Positions 49,040-57,394 of a stretch of 64,000 bases of DNA are shown one piece after another. The notes beneath the pieces were generated by a model. That model did no database searches. It was not told the DNA's origin and saw only the letters and a program-made list of their open reading frames with translations. The position numbers were made by a program, and so were the translations under genes. Each line of letters opens with the position of its first letter. Position 1 is the first letter of the stretch. This DNA is from Lactobacillus melliventris (GTDB taxonomy: Bacteria; Bacillota; Bacilli; Lactobacillales; Lactobacillaceae): the NCBI RefSeq assembly GCF_013346935.1, contig NZ_JAAEEB010000009.1:20203-84202 (forward strand). Direction: 5' to 3'.

Positions 49040-49647
49040 TTGAAATTAGAGATTTAAGCCTTACATTACGCGAACCCATACTCAAAAATGCCAATTTTAA
49101 CTTTCAAAATGGCAAAATATACATGCTTCATGCACTTAACGGCACTGGTAAAACCAGTGTCCTCAGAACTATGGTCAGCTTACTGGCGCCAAGTTCAGGC
49201 CAAGTCTTGTTTGACGGCAAGCCTTTTGCTAACGTCAAAAGCCAGGTTTTTTACCTCGAAACTTCTGACTGGTTTGACAAAAATCTTTCGGGGTTCGATT
49301 ATATGCAATTTGTTAAAAACGAGTGGCATTCAAACCTGGATCTACAAGATATCATAAACCGCTGGGAAATGAATAATTATGTAAAAACTGCAATTAGAAA
49401 ATATTCATTGGGGATGAAGCAAAAATTGGTGGTTGCCCTTTATGAGTTAAGCGATGCCCAGTACTTACTAATGGATGAAATTAATAATGGCCTTGACAGT
49501 GATAGCCGGCAAACTCTTTATCAGGAATTGGCTAATTTAGCAAAGCAAAACAAGCTTATTATTATGGCTTCTCATTATCAAGATGAAGTAGCAGGAATTG
49601 TTGATGATACTTTGACATTAAAGCACCACCAGTTAGTTCGGGGATAA
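49036..49647 (+). CDS. ABC transporter ATPase (short, atypical Walker B)
   Basis: 203-residue ATP-binding subunit, shorter than the usual 230-300. Walker A is LNGTGKTS (38-45), signature YSLGMKQKL, and Walker B YLLMDEINNGLDSDSR with Ile-Asn-Asn where most have Pro-Thr/Ser. The catalytic Glu after the Asp is retained, and the switch His is in IMASHYQDE. GGGAGG precedes the ATG, which overlaps permease B. It presumably serves all three permeases around it. It resembles the small ATPases of peptide-export/immunity ABC systems. Confidence 0.88.
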   Translation: MIEIRDLSLTLREPILKNANFNFQNGKIYMLHALNGTGKTSVLRTMVSLLAPSSGQVLFDGKPFANVKSQVFYLETSDWFDKNLSGFDYMQFVKNEWHSNLDLQDIINRWEMNNYVKTAIRKYSLGMKQKLVVALYELSDAQYLLMDEINNGLDSDSRQTLYQELANLAKQNKLIIMASHYQDEVAGIVDDTLTLKHHQLVRG

Positions 49648-49651
49648 AGCT

Positions 49652-50785
49652 ATGGCCTATTTCGAATTACAATTTAAAAAGGTATTTAAAAATACCTTGA
49701 CCTGGCTAATTTTAAGTATAGTGCTAATATGTGCGGGATTTATTCTAGGCTATAATGCTTTAAAAGGTGATCAAACTTCAATCCGTTACCAAATAAGTCA
49801 AGATTTAAGCCAGCAGAAACAAGCCCAAGCTAATTTACCCCCGGTTAAAAATCAAAATAGAAATGAGCGGCAAATATTAAAAGCCCTAGATAATGAAAAT
49901 TGGGATCATGCTTATGAATTGATGATTCGTCAAAACAACAGGCAAGCAGCACAAGTCAAAATTGGTGGGGCTGAACTTAGACAAGAAATTAAGCAGAAAA
50001 ATGCCCGCTTGCATGCTCTAAAGCAAGCCAATTTACCGGAACAAAATGAACAACATCCCAAACAAGGTTGGTTATTCTTATTTAAACTTTCGGAAGGTTT
50101 TCTGCCTGCAATGATCATCGTCATGCTTTGTTTTATATTATGTAATATTTTCGCATCAAAGTATGTTGATCATTTAAATCGTGCCGTATTGTTACCAAAT
50201 AAGCACAGTGTAACTCTAGATATCATTTTAGGATTACTAATTGCTTTTTTACTAACTCTTTTCATCTGTCTTTTAATCTGGGGATTTTGCAGTTTACTTT
50301 TCGGTAGTGGCGCACTTTCCTATCCAATTCAAGGAGTTATATTGCCAGGAATGCTCAAAAATACTTATCAACCACTTTCTGTTTGGCTAAAGCCAGCGCT
50401 TGCTTTATCTACCTTGGCATGCATCTTCATCGTGCTTTTGGTACAGCTTTTAGCTCAAATTACCCGTAATCAATTAAGTTGTCTTTTCTTAGCACTATTC
50501 ATACTGTTAGGTGGTGCAATTTTACCATTTATTTTACAATCAACCTCTGGTGTTGGGGGAATGACTAAAACCGCAGTTGTGCAATACATACCAATGACTT
50601 ACCTGCTTTCAACTCAGGTGGCAACTGGAAACTTAGCAACCAAATTTAACAACCCGCAGCTGCATTTTGCTTTTGGTTGCAGAGTTCTGATAGTCTCAAT
50701 TGTCATGCTCACAATCCTCAATTTTTCATGGCCATGGCTTTCAAGGCAGATGAAGAAATTAGGTAAAAATAGTCAAATAAATTAA
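49652..50785 (+). CDS. ABC-2-like permease C (distant paralog)
   Basis: 377 residues. Same plan as permeases A and B: a start helix (about 13-33), an outside Gln/Lys/Asn-rich loop (about 38-140, with an EQHPKQGWLFL re-entry like EHYSVKGGFF), then six helices. Matching landmarks are QYIPMTYLLSTQ versus QFIPMSYFFALQ. It is much more diverged than A from B. It lies 4 bp after the ATPase gene, so the four genes form one operon. Substrate unknown. Confidence 0.8.
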   Translation: MAYFELQFKKVFKNTLTWLILSIVLICAGFILGYNALKGDQTSIRYQISQDLSQQKQAQANLPPVKNQNRNERQILKALDNENWDHAYELMIRQNNRQAAQVKIGGAELRQEIKQKNARLHALKQANLPEQNEQHPKQGWLFLFKLSEGFLPAMIIVMLCFILCNIFASKYVDHLNRAVLLPNKHSVTLDIILGLLIAFLLTLFICLLIWGFCSLLFGSGALSYPIQGVILPGMLKNTYQPLSVWLKPALALSTLACIFIVLLVQLLAQITRNQLSCLFLALFILLGGAILPFILQSTSGVGGMTKTAVVQYIPMTYLLSTQVATGNLATKFNNPQLHFAFGCRVLIVSIVMLTILNFSWPWLSRQMKKLGKNSQIN

Positions 50786-50787
50786 AA

Positions 50788-50860
50788 GCAAAAGAGTTTG
50801 GGAAAATTTCGGTGTGAATCTTTAAACTAGGGCACTTCATTCCTCCCAAACTCTTATTTT
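50788..50860. terminator. Convergent terminator, long-loop hairpin
   Basis: AAGAGTTTGGGA (50792-50803) pairs perfectly with TCCCAAACTCTT (50844-50855) across a 40-nt loop, followed by ATTTTAT. It ends the ABC operon and the opposing phosphatase gene. Confidence 0.7.
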
Positions 50861-50871
50861 ATAATTGCTTT

Positions 50872-51618
50872 TTATTCTAAATAAATTTGTCTCATTTTAG
50901 TTTTAAAATCAAGCGGCAGATCCAACCCTTTAATCAAATAGTTGTCAAAATCACCATAATTTTGCTTAATAGCCTTAAAATATCTTTCTAAATAGGATTT
51001 TTGCACAGTTAAAGCCACAGCCACATCTTCTAATTGGGAACAGGTTAATTGGTCTCTCAAGTAATCCAAAATTGCTTGATTTTCTTGTTTTCTAGCCTTA
51101 ATGGTTTTTAAGTAATCAGCAAAAATTTGCTCATCACTTACTCCCAGACTTTTCAAAATCAAAGCCGCTGCCACACCCGTACGATCTTTACCAGCAAAAC
51201 AGTGAAAGGCAGTCGGCACCGGATCATTTATTAGTGTCAGCAAAAACTGGTGATAGCCTTTTTGTGCTGAATTTTGGAGTGCTAATTCTTCATAGGTGGT
51301 AAGCATATCCTCTTCAGCTTGATTGTTAGCAGAAATAATTTCATCTACACTTGCCTGATTAACTTGAGCGTCTTTTAAAACATCAATTACAACATAATCT
51401 AATCCTGACCACAAGTAATCCGGATATTGTTTTCTTTCTTCCTCACCCCTAAAATCAAAAACTCTCCTAATTTGATATTTATTCTGAACCTGTTCTTTTT
51501 GGTAGGCGGTTAGATTATATAGCTGGCCACACCTAAATAAAAGTCCATCTTTGACCTTTCTTCCGTCAGCGCCAACATTCCCGCCTAAGGAACGCCAATT
51601 TGTAATTTCCCTTACCAT
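50872..51618 (-). CDS. Tyrosine-protein phosphatase (Y_phosphatase3 / IphP-like)
   Basis: 248-residue dual-specificity-like phosphatase. The P-loop is HCFAGKDRTGVAA with the CX5R signature (Cys and Arg of CFAGKDR). The opening REITNWRSLGG is typical of the IphP/PtpA-like family of lactobacilli and Listeria (LipA type), which act on phosphotyrosine, phosphoserine or phosphoinositides. There is no signal peptide. It is a single gene; physiological substrate unknown. Confidence 0.9.
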   Translation of the reverse strand: MVREITNWRSLGGNVGADGRKVKDGLLFRCGQLYNLTAYQKEQVQNKYQIRRVFDFRGEEERKQYPDYLWSGLDYVVIDVLKDAQVNQASVDEIISANNQAEEDMLTTYEELALQNSAQKGYHQFLLTLINDPVPTAFHCFAGKDRTGVAAALILKSLGVSDEQIFADYLKTIKARKQENQAILDYLRDQLTCSQLEDVAVALTVQKSYLERYFKAIKQNYGDFDNYLIKGLDLPLDFKTKMRQIYLE

Positions 51619-51704
51619 TTTTACTGCTCCCGTTAAATTTTATTTTTAATAGTATTAATTATAATTTTTAAGAAAAGATATTTCTACTGCGGAAGATATT
51701 TTTA

Positions 51705-51740
51705 AGCAAAAAACCGCTGGACAATTCTTCCAGCGGTATT
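51705..51740 (-). terminator. Terminator of the MFS gene
   Basis: ACCGCTGGA (51713-51721) and TCCAGCGGT (51729-51737) form a perfect stem, and the minus strand continues TTTTTTGCTT. Confidence 0.85.
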
Positions 51741-51757
51741 ATTCAAATTTTGTATTA

Positions 51758-53212
51758 TTAATTATTACTATCTGCTTTTTGATAAATACAGTTAAAAATA
51801 ACAGAGATAATAATTGCAACAAGTGAAACGAAGTAAACACCCTTTAAAGCACTAAACAGCACTTGTCTTAATTGAGGTACTAAGTTTGCAGCCAGTTCTT
51901 GAGCCTTAGCTGACGAAACAATTTTATTCATCATACCTTGTGTCAAGTTGGGATGTTTAGCAAGTTGGTTTGCCACAATGGTATTAAAGGTAATACCAAA
52001 AATTGATACCATCATGGTTTGACCTAAATATCTCATCAAGGTGTTAAAAGAAGTGGCTACACCGATATTTTCTTTAGAAACTAAAACTTGTGAGCGCACC
52101 TGTGAAGCAGTTAAAACTCCCCCAAAGGAAAAGCCATTTAAGGTGGCAATCACACAGAATACCCAAAACGGCGTGTGTATCGGCACAATCAGCAACATAC
52201 AATCTGCCACTAACAACACTGCTAATAAGCCAAAGAAAGTTTTCTTAACACCCCAACGGCTTAACATACCGCCAATTAAAAATGATCCTACAACCCACAT
52301 TACAGAGCTTGGGGTCACTGCAAAACCGGCAATTGTAGCAGATGTACCATTAATGCCCTGCATCCAAGTTGGAATATAAAATTCGAAGCCAATAACTACA
52401 CCGGCGACTAACAGCGTAATCATATTTACAGCTAAGAACTCTCTGCCCTTTAGCATTGATAGTGGCATTATTGGGTCTTCTGCGCGTTTTTCTTCATGAT
52501 AGAAGATAACAGCACTGATAGCGATTAAAGCGACTAGAGCGGCTAAAACAAGCGGTTTGATTGTTCCCAAATCTTGCAATGTGAACATCAAAGTCAAAAG
52601 TAAAACTATTAACCAAAATGTTCCCTTAATATCAAGTTTTGATTTTTTCTTATTTTTGGGTTCCTTTAGGAAAAAGATAATTAATAGTAATGCAATGATC
52701 CCTATTGGCACATTAATATAAAAAACCCAGTGCCACGAAAGGTTTTGCACAATAAAGCCACCTAGTAATGGGGCAATGACTGAAGCTACGCCCCAAAATC
52801 CTGAATTGAGGCCTAACATTTTTGTTCTTTTTTCAATACTGTATAAATCAGCAATGATTGTCATAGCGACCGGCTGAACTGCTCCGGAACCCAATCCTTG
52901 AATAACACGGAATAAAATCAGTTCAACCATATTTTGAGCTTGGCCGCAAAGTGCAGACCCAATAACAAATAATGCTATTCCAAACAAAAAAATTGGTTTA
53001 CGTCCAACACTGTCTGCTAATTTGCCATATAAAGGAGTTGATACAGCGGTCATAAACAAAAATATTGAAACAACCCAATTCATAATTTCCAACCCATTTA
53101 GATCAGAAACAATTGTTGGCATTGCAGTAGAAACGATCGTACCTTCAATAGCAGTCATAAATGTGGTCATAAAAATCGCAATCATTACTACTCGTACATT
53201 TGTTTTCTTCAA
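51758..53212 (-). CDS. MFS drug-efflux transporter (DHA2, EmrB/QacA type)
   Basis: 484-residue transporter with about 14 hydrophobic helices, typical of the DHA2 proton antiporter family. Motif A is GKLADSVGRKPIF (about 63-75) and motif C-like sequence GLNSGFWGVASVIAPLLGG follows near 140. It starts with TTG at 53210-53212, with GGGAG 8 bases upstream. It begins 29 bp after metK on the same strand, so readthrough from metK is possible. Drug specificity cannot be inferred. Confidence 0.9.
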   Translation of the reverse strand: MKKTNVRVVMIAIFMTTFMTAIEGTIVSTAMPTIVSDLNGLEIMNWVVSIFLFMTAVSTPLYGKLADSVGRKPIFLFGIALFVIGSALCGQAQNMVELILFRVIQGLGSGAVQPVAMTIIADLYSIEKRTKMLGLNSGFWGVASVIAPLLGGFIVQNLSWHWVFYINVPIGIIALLLIIFFLKEPKNKKKSKLDIKGTFWLIVLLLTLMFTLQDLGTIKPLVLAALVALIAISAVIFYHEEKRAEDPIMPLSMLKGREFLAVNMITLLVAGVVIGFEFYIPTWMQGINGTSATIAGFAVTPSSVMWVVGSFLIGGMLSRWGVKKTFFGLLAVLLVADCMLLIVPIHTPFWVFCVIATLNGFSFGGVLTASQVRSQVLVSKENIGVATSFNTLMRYLGQTMMVSIFGITFNTIVANQLAKHPNLTQGMMNKIVSSAKAQELAANLVPQLRQVLFSALKGVYFVSLVAIIISVIFNCIYQKADSNN

Positions 53213-53241
53213 AATTACAACTCCCTTACTTATGAAAAAAA

Positions 53242-54441
53242 TTACTTATTTTCGTTAACAAAGTCTAACAATTCTTGAACTTTATCGGTCTTTTCCCATG
53301 GTAAATCTATATCTGTCCGGCCAAAATGACCATAAGCTGCCGTTTGCTCGTAAATCGGTCGTCTAAGATTCAGCATTTTTATAATACCGGCTGGACGTAA
53401 ATCAAAAACTTTACGGACAGCTTTGGTTAATAGGTCATCGCTAACTTTTCCCGTTTCTGCCGTATCGATCATAACTGATACAGGATGAGCAACACCAATT
53501 GCATAAGCCAATTGAACTTCACAACGTTCAGCTAGGCCTGCAGCAACTATATTCTTGGCTACATATCTTGCCGCATAGCTGGCACTACGATCAACTTTTG
53601 TTGGATCTTTGCCAGAAAATGCACCGCCACCGTGACGAGCATAGCCGCCGTAAGTATCAACAATAATTTTGCGGCCAGTTAAACCTGAATCACCTTTCGG
53701 TCCGCCAATAACAAAGCGACCCGACGGATTAATCAAAAACTTGGTCTTTTCATCCAGGTACTTTTCAGGTATTACTTTTTTTATCACCAGATCAATCATA
53801 GCCTGACGAATTTCCTTGTTAGAAACTTTATCATCGGTTTGAGTAGAAATGACCACAGTATCAACCCGTTTAGGCTTCTGCTTTTCATCATATTCAACCG
53901 TTACCTGAGCCTTAGCATCAGGCCTAAGCCATGTTAAAGTGCCATCTTTACGGAGTTTTGCAACTTGCCGCATTAAGCGGTGAGCCAGTGAAATTGGTAA
54001 AGGCATTAATTCAGGCGTTTCGTTGATTGCAAAGCCGAACATCAAGCCTTGATCACCTGCACCAATTTGATCTAGCTGATCATCATCAGATTGATTTTCA
54101 CGTGTTTCAAGTGAATGGTCAACACCTTGAGCTATATCCGGTGATTGTTCATCAATATCAATTAAAACGGCGCAATTATTGCCATCAAAACCGAGCTCAG
54201 GTCTATCATAACCAATTCTCAAAACAGTCTTGCGAACAATGCTTTGAATGTCAACATATGCAGTTGTAGAAATTTCTCCAAAAACATAGACAATTCCAGT
54301 ATTGACAATAGTCTCGCAAGCAACATGAGCTTGCGGATCCTTGGCAATAATAGCATCCAAAATTGCATCTGAAATCTGATCAGCAACTTTATCCGGATGA
54401 CCTTCAGAAACTGATTCTGAAGTAAATAAACGTTTTTCCAT
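53242..54441 (-). CDS. metK: S-adenosylmethionine synthetase
   Basis: Makes S-adenosylmethionine from methionine and ATP. 399 residues from the ATG at 54439-54441 ([18 protein letters not shown]), which has AGGGGGAC upstream; an upstream in-frame start would place the riboswitch inside the coding region. Conserved motifs [19 protein letters not shown] and the [16 protein letters not shown] phosphate loop are visible. Translation is probably controlled by the S(MK) box directly upstream, which pairs with its ribosome site. Confidence 0.97.
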   Translation of the reverse strand: MEKRLFTSESVSEGHPDKVADQISDAILDAIIAKDPQAHVACETIVNTGIVYVFGEISTTAYVDIQSIVRKTVLRIGYDRPELGFDGNNCAVLIDIDEQSPDIAQGVDHSLETRENQSDDDQLDQIGAGDQGLMFGFAINETPELMPLPISLAHRLMRQVAKLRKDGTLTWLRPDAKAQVTVEYDEKQKPKRVDTVVISTQTDDKVSNKEIRQAMIDLVIKKVIPEKYLDEKTKFLINPSGRFVIGGPKGDSGLTGRKIIVDTYGGYARHGGGAFSGKDPTKVDRSASYAARYVAKNIVAAGLAERCEVQLAYAIGVAHPVSVMIDTAETGKVSDDLLTKAVRKVFDLRPAGIIKMLNLRRPIYEQTAAYGHFGRTDIDLPWEKTDKVQELLDFVNENK

Positions 54442-54517
54442 AATAGTCCCCCTATAGACAATAGCTATTCGGTTACAAGGCATCTCCGTTAAAGGATCCT
54501 CTCAGGACTTGAACCGA
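54442..54517 (-). promoter_or_regulatory. S(MK) box (SAM-III) riboswitch of metK
   Basis: The minus-strand leader reads GGTTCAAGTCCTGAGAGGAT, then GGAGATGCCTTGTAACCGAA-like sequence and ends in AGGGGGAC (54446-54453) before the ATG. GTCCT (54504-54508) can pair with the GGGGGAC ribosome site, and the GGTT and AACC segments form the closing helix. This is the known S(MK) pattern of lactic acid bacteria metK genes: SAM binding stabilises ribosome-site sequestration. The call is by pattern memory and not by covariance search. Confidence 0.85.
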
Positions 54518-54562
54518 TATTTTTACTCTTCGTTCTATATTTTTATATATTATATTGATAAT

Positions 54563-54592
54563 AAAAAAGGCTACCGCAGGTTCGGTAGCCAT
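54563..54592 (-). terminator. Terminator of the Val-Glu-Val tRNA operon
   Basis: GGCTACC (54569-54575) and GGTAGCC (54584-54590) form a stem, and the minus strand continues TTTTTTATT. It lies 8 bases after the last tRNA. Confidence 0.85.
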
Positions 54593-54599
54593 AGAACGA

Positions 54600-54672
54600 T
54601 GGAGGATACAGGGCTCGAACCTGTGACCTCCTGCTTGTAAGGCAGATGCTCTCCCAGCTGAGCTAATCCTCC
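54600..54672 (-). tRNA. tRNA-Val (TAC), copy 1
   Basis: 73 nt, acceptor GGAGGAT/ATCCTCC, anticodon loop CTTACAA with TAC, T-loop GTTCGAG, discriminator A. Identical to the copy at 54872-54944. Confidence 0.96.
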
Positions 54673-54676
54673 AAAG

Positions 54677-54748
54677 TGACCCGTACGGGATTTGAACCCA
54701 TGTTACCGCCGTGAAAGGGCGATGTCTTAACCACTTGACCAACGGGTC
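54677..54748 (-). tRNA. tRNA-Glu (TTC)
   Basis: 72 nt, acceptor GACCCGT/ACGGGTC, anticodon TTC in the stem GCCCTTTCACGGC context, T-loop GTTCAAA, discriminator A. Confidence 0.95.
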
Positions 54749-54871
54749 ATTGTTCTGAATCAAAGCACATTCAATAGTATACCTATTCTGAAAGAAAATG
54801 CAAGGATTCAATTTATTAGTTAAATCAATAAATAATGGCGGCGCGAACTTCCCTTCACACCACCATTATTA

Positions 54872-54944
54872 TGGAGGATACAGGGCTCGAACCTGTGACC
54901 TCCTGCTTGTAAGGCAGATGCTCTCCCAGCTGAGCTAATCCTCC
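54872..54944 (-). tRNA. tRNA-Val (TAC), copy 2
   Basis: Identical in all 73 bases to the copy at 54600-54672. It is transcribed first in this minus-strand tRNA group; the 54749-54871 gap to tRNA-Glu contains no further tRNA. Confidence 0.96.
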
Positions 54945-55055
54945 ATTTTGTTGTTGTCTCTCGACCACTTCTAATAATTTAGCATAAGTTTCTTTTTATG
55001 TCTACACTTTTTTAAAAAAATTCTAGATTAACCTATTAGAAGCTATTTCTAACAA

Positions 55056-55101
55056 AAAAGCTGAAAAAATAACTATGCATGTTATTCTTCAGCTTCTTTA
55101 A
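55056..55101 (-). terminator. Terminator of the polyol/sugar operon
   Basis: AAGCTGAA (55058-55066 region) and TTCAGCTT (55088-55095) pair, with AATAAC/GTTATT inside, and the minus strand continues TTTTTTGTT. It is about 65 bp after the last operon gene. Confidence 0.8.
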
Positions 55102-55160
55102 TTAAATATAGAGTTAAAGTTTAATACTAAAAGTATTGAATAAATAAAATTTCTAAGTAG

Positions 55161-55985
55161 TTAACATTGTTGGTGGACAATTTTTCTGAAGCGTCTTAAA
55201 GCTGCTACAGGATCTTTTGACTGATATATGTTACGGCCAAATACTATTCCTGCCGTTCCTGCACTAACAGCAGCTTCAGCCATTTTATCAGCTTTAGATT
55301 CAGCAATCTTCGAGCCACCGGCAACCATTAATGGTGCGGTAGAAATTTCTTGCAATTCTTGCAATTGTTCTGGCGTATCTGGATATTTGACCTTAATAAA
55401 ATCAGCACCAATTTCTGCGGCCATACGAGTATTGATTTTCATTAAATCAAATTTCATAGTCCCGTCTTCTTCTTTTTCTTTATTTTTAATTGTTCTAGGT
55501 TCAATAATATGCAAGAGCCCGTATTTTTGACAAAGCTCATTTACTTCAAAGTTGCGTTTCATTTCTCTGGCTTCAACCTCAGGATTATCTTGTCCAATGT
55601 AAAGATAAGTCATTACACCTATTGCTCCACTTGAAAGGACGCGTTCAATTGAAGTAATTGATTCAGCAACTCCTTCGTCATAACCAACTTGATTTTTTGA
55701 TCTTGAAACATTTTGCCAATCATATAATGCAATCATCTCAGGCGCATTTTTCCCAGTAAACAGTTGTTGGCATGCGGGAAGAAATCCCATTGGCATCAAA
55801 ATTGCATCTGCTTCTCTTAAAGTTTCATTTTGCCTTTTTATTTCTTCTTTTGTAGCCATTCCTGGATTGGGTCCGATTAAAATACCATGTGCATACGCTA
55901 CCATTACACATCGCTTTGATTTAGGATTCAAGAAGCGACTTAGTCTCAATTCTTTACCAATTTGATTTGTGCATTTAATTACCAT
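55161..55985 (-). CDS. Class I aldolase (LsrF/FbaB/DeoC-like)
   Basis: 274-residue TIM-barrel aldolase of the FbaB/LsrF family; it may split a ketose (bis)phosphate, or act as a thiolase as LsrF does. From the ATG at 55983-55985 (MVIKCTNQIGKELR), with AAGGAG upstream. The Schiff-base lysine is Lys198 or Lys200 in DFIKVKYPDT; the phosphate-binding GGSKI follows near 235 and the GTAGIVFGRNIYQ segment near 255. It is the last gene of the 55.2-62.2 kb operon, as expected for the step that yields triose units. Confidence 0.85.
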   Translation of the reverse strand: MVIKCTNQIGKELRLSRFLNPKSKRCVMVAYAHGILIGPNPGMATKEEIKRQNETLREADAILMPMGFLPACQQLFTGKNAPEMIALYDWQNVSRSKNQVGYDEGVAESITSIERVLSSGAIGVMTYLYIGQDNPEVEAREMKRNFEVNELCQKYGLLHIIEPRTIKNKEKEEDGTMKFDLMKINTRMAAEIGADFIKVKYPDTPEQLQELQEISTAPLMVAGGSKIAESKADKMAEAAVSAGTAGIVFGRNIYQSKDPVAALRRFRKIVHQQC

Positions 55986-56007
55986 AAAATTCTCCTTTTT
56001 ATAATGA

Positions 56008-57381
56008 CTATTCTTTTTCGTCATTTTTTAAATTTAAAATACCTGGATTAAACATCCCTTTGGGATCAAAGCTTGATTTTATTTTTTTCAATAAATCAAA
56101 AGAGACAGGACCCACTTCTTCATTGAACCATGGCAACCTCTGACGTCCAATTCCGTGATGGTGGGCACCAGAACCACCAACTTCATGAACTGAATCCATC
56201 ACAATTTTCCAAATTTCATTATACTTAGCTAAAGTATCAGCTGCATCTTTACCAGTAGCAAAAATAATAAAATATATATTAGCTCCACTTGGATAACAGT
56301 GAGAACAATGTGCCCATAATTTATCTACCTTATTTTCCAATCTCTCTGAAACAAGATGAAACATTTTTGGTAGCATTGTCCAATTTCCTGATACCTCAAT
56401 TGCATCTGCAATCTTTGTATTACTATCATTTCCTTCTTTGAGCCATGCAGCATTATAGCGATCCCGCTCCCAATTGTTTCCTATTGATGCTCCTAAATCA
56501 TGACCCGTTCTTTTCTTAGCGGTAATTAAAACTTGTTTTAATACTTCTGGTACAATTGTCTTCGCACCAACCAAGCCTATAATCATCAAAACTTTATTTG
56601 ATTGATAGTTAATTGTTGAATATAAATTTTGTGCTTCAGCAGGATTATAGATACGTACTACTGCTGGCACTATATCTCTACGATAAAATTCACGCGCCGT
56701 AAAAATTGCATCCTCAATTGAATCAAACTCAATACCTCTAAATTCTTTAGTTTCAGGTATTTTCCAGATCTTTAAAGTAACTTTAGTAATTATTCCAAGT
56801 GTTCCTTCGGAGCCAACGAAAAGATTAGGAATATAAGGGCCTGTTGCTGAACGAGGAATATTTCTATTAACAAATATTTCACCATTTGGAAGAACCACTT
56901 CCAAGCTTTGTACAATATTTTCAATATTGCCATATTTACTACTAAAAGTTCCAGCAGATTTGGTTGCAACCAATCCACCAATACTAGCTAAATACAATGA
57001 TTGTGGATAATGTCCCAATGTATAGCCCTTTTTATTTAAATACTTTTCGATTTCGCCACCTAAAGTTCCAGCATATGCTGTCACTAAATGGTTATTTTCG
57101 TCAAAATTGATAATTCCCTTCAGCTCTTGCATATCTACTGTTAATGATGGTTGCTCAGGAACTATCCCACCTAAAACTCCAGAAGCTCCGCCATATGTTA
57201 CAATTGCCAGCTTGTGCTCAGAAGCATATTTAACAGCTTGTTTAATTTCATCAACTGATTTTGGAACGACAATTCCCGCAGGCAAATGATTATCTATTTG
57301 CTCTTCAGTCCACTTCATTGAAGCCGGCCACCAATCTTTAATATGTTTCCTTTTTTCAGCTTTATCCGTTATTAAATCCAT
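56008..57381 (-). CDS. FAD-linked oxidase (AGPS/GlcD-like)
   Basis: 457-residue flavoprotein of the vanillyl-alcohol-oxidase fold. The FAD-binding PP-loop region (about 35-210) includes TYGGASGVLGG (62-72), KSAGTFSSKYG and FVGSEGTLGIITK. The C-terminal cap (about 250-450) ends with GAHHHGIGRQR (406-416) and FDPKGMFNPG. The His-rich motif is like alkyl-dihydroxyacetonephosphate synthase, while other relatives are glycolate or D-lactate dehydrogenases. So substrate and reaction (oxidation of a hydroxy acid or phosphorylated polyol) are open. The ATG has AAAGGAA upstream. Confidence 0.85.
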   Translation of the reverse strand: MDLITDKAEKRKHIKDWWPASMKWTEEQIDNHLPAGIVVPKSVDEIKQAVKYASEHKLAIVTYGGASGVLGGIVPEQPSLTVDMQELKGIINFDENNHLVTAYAGTLGGEIEKYLNKKGYTLGHYPQSLYLASIGGLVATKSAGTFSSKYGNIENIVQSLEVVLPNGEIFVNRNIPRSATGPYIPNLFVGSEGTLGIITKVTLKIWKIPETKEFRGIEFDSIEDAIFTAREFYRRDIVPAVVRIYNPAEAQNLYSTINYQSNKVLMIIGLVGAKTIVPEVLKQVLITAKKRTGHDLGASIGNNWERDRYNAAWLKEGNDSNTKIADAIEVSGNWTMLPKMFHLVSERLENKVDKLWAHCSHCYPSGANIYFIIFATGKDAADTLAKYNEIWKIVMDSVHEVGGSGAHHHGIGRQRLPWFNEEVGPVSFDLLKKIKSSFDPKGMFNPGILNLKNDEKE

Positions 57382-57394
57382 TTTTATTTCCTTT

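Noticed and set aside
54473..54811. Open frame of 112 codons on the minus strand
   Set aside because: It runs across tRNA-Val, tRNA-Glu, the tRNA terminator and the S(MK) leader; it is a by-product of those RNAs.
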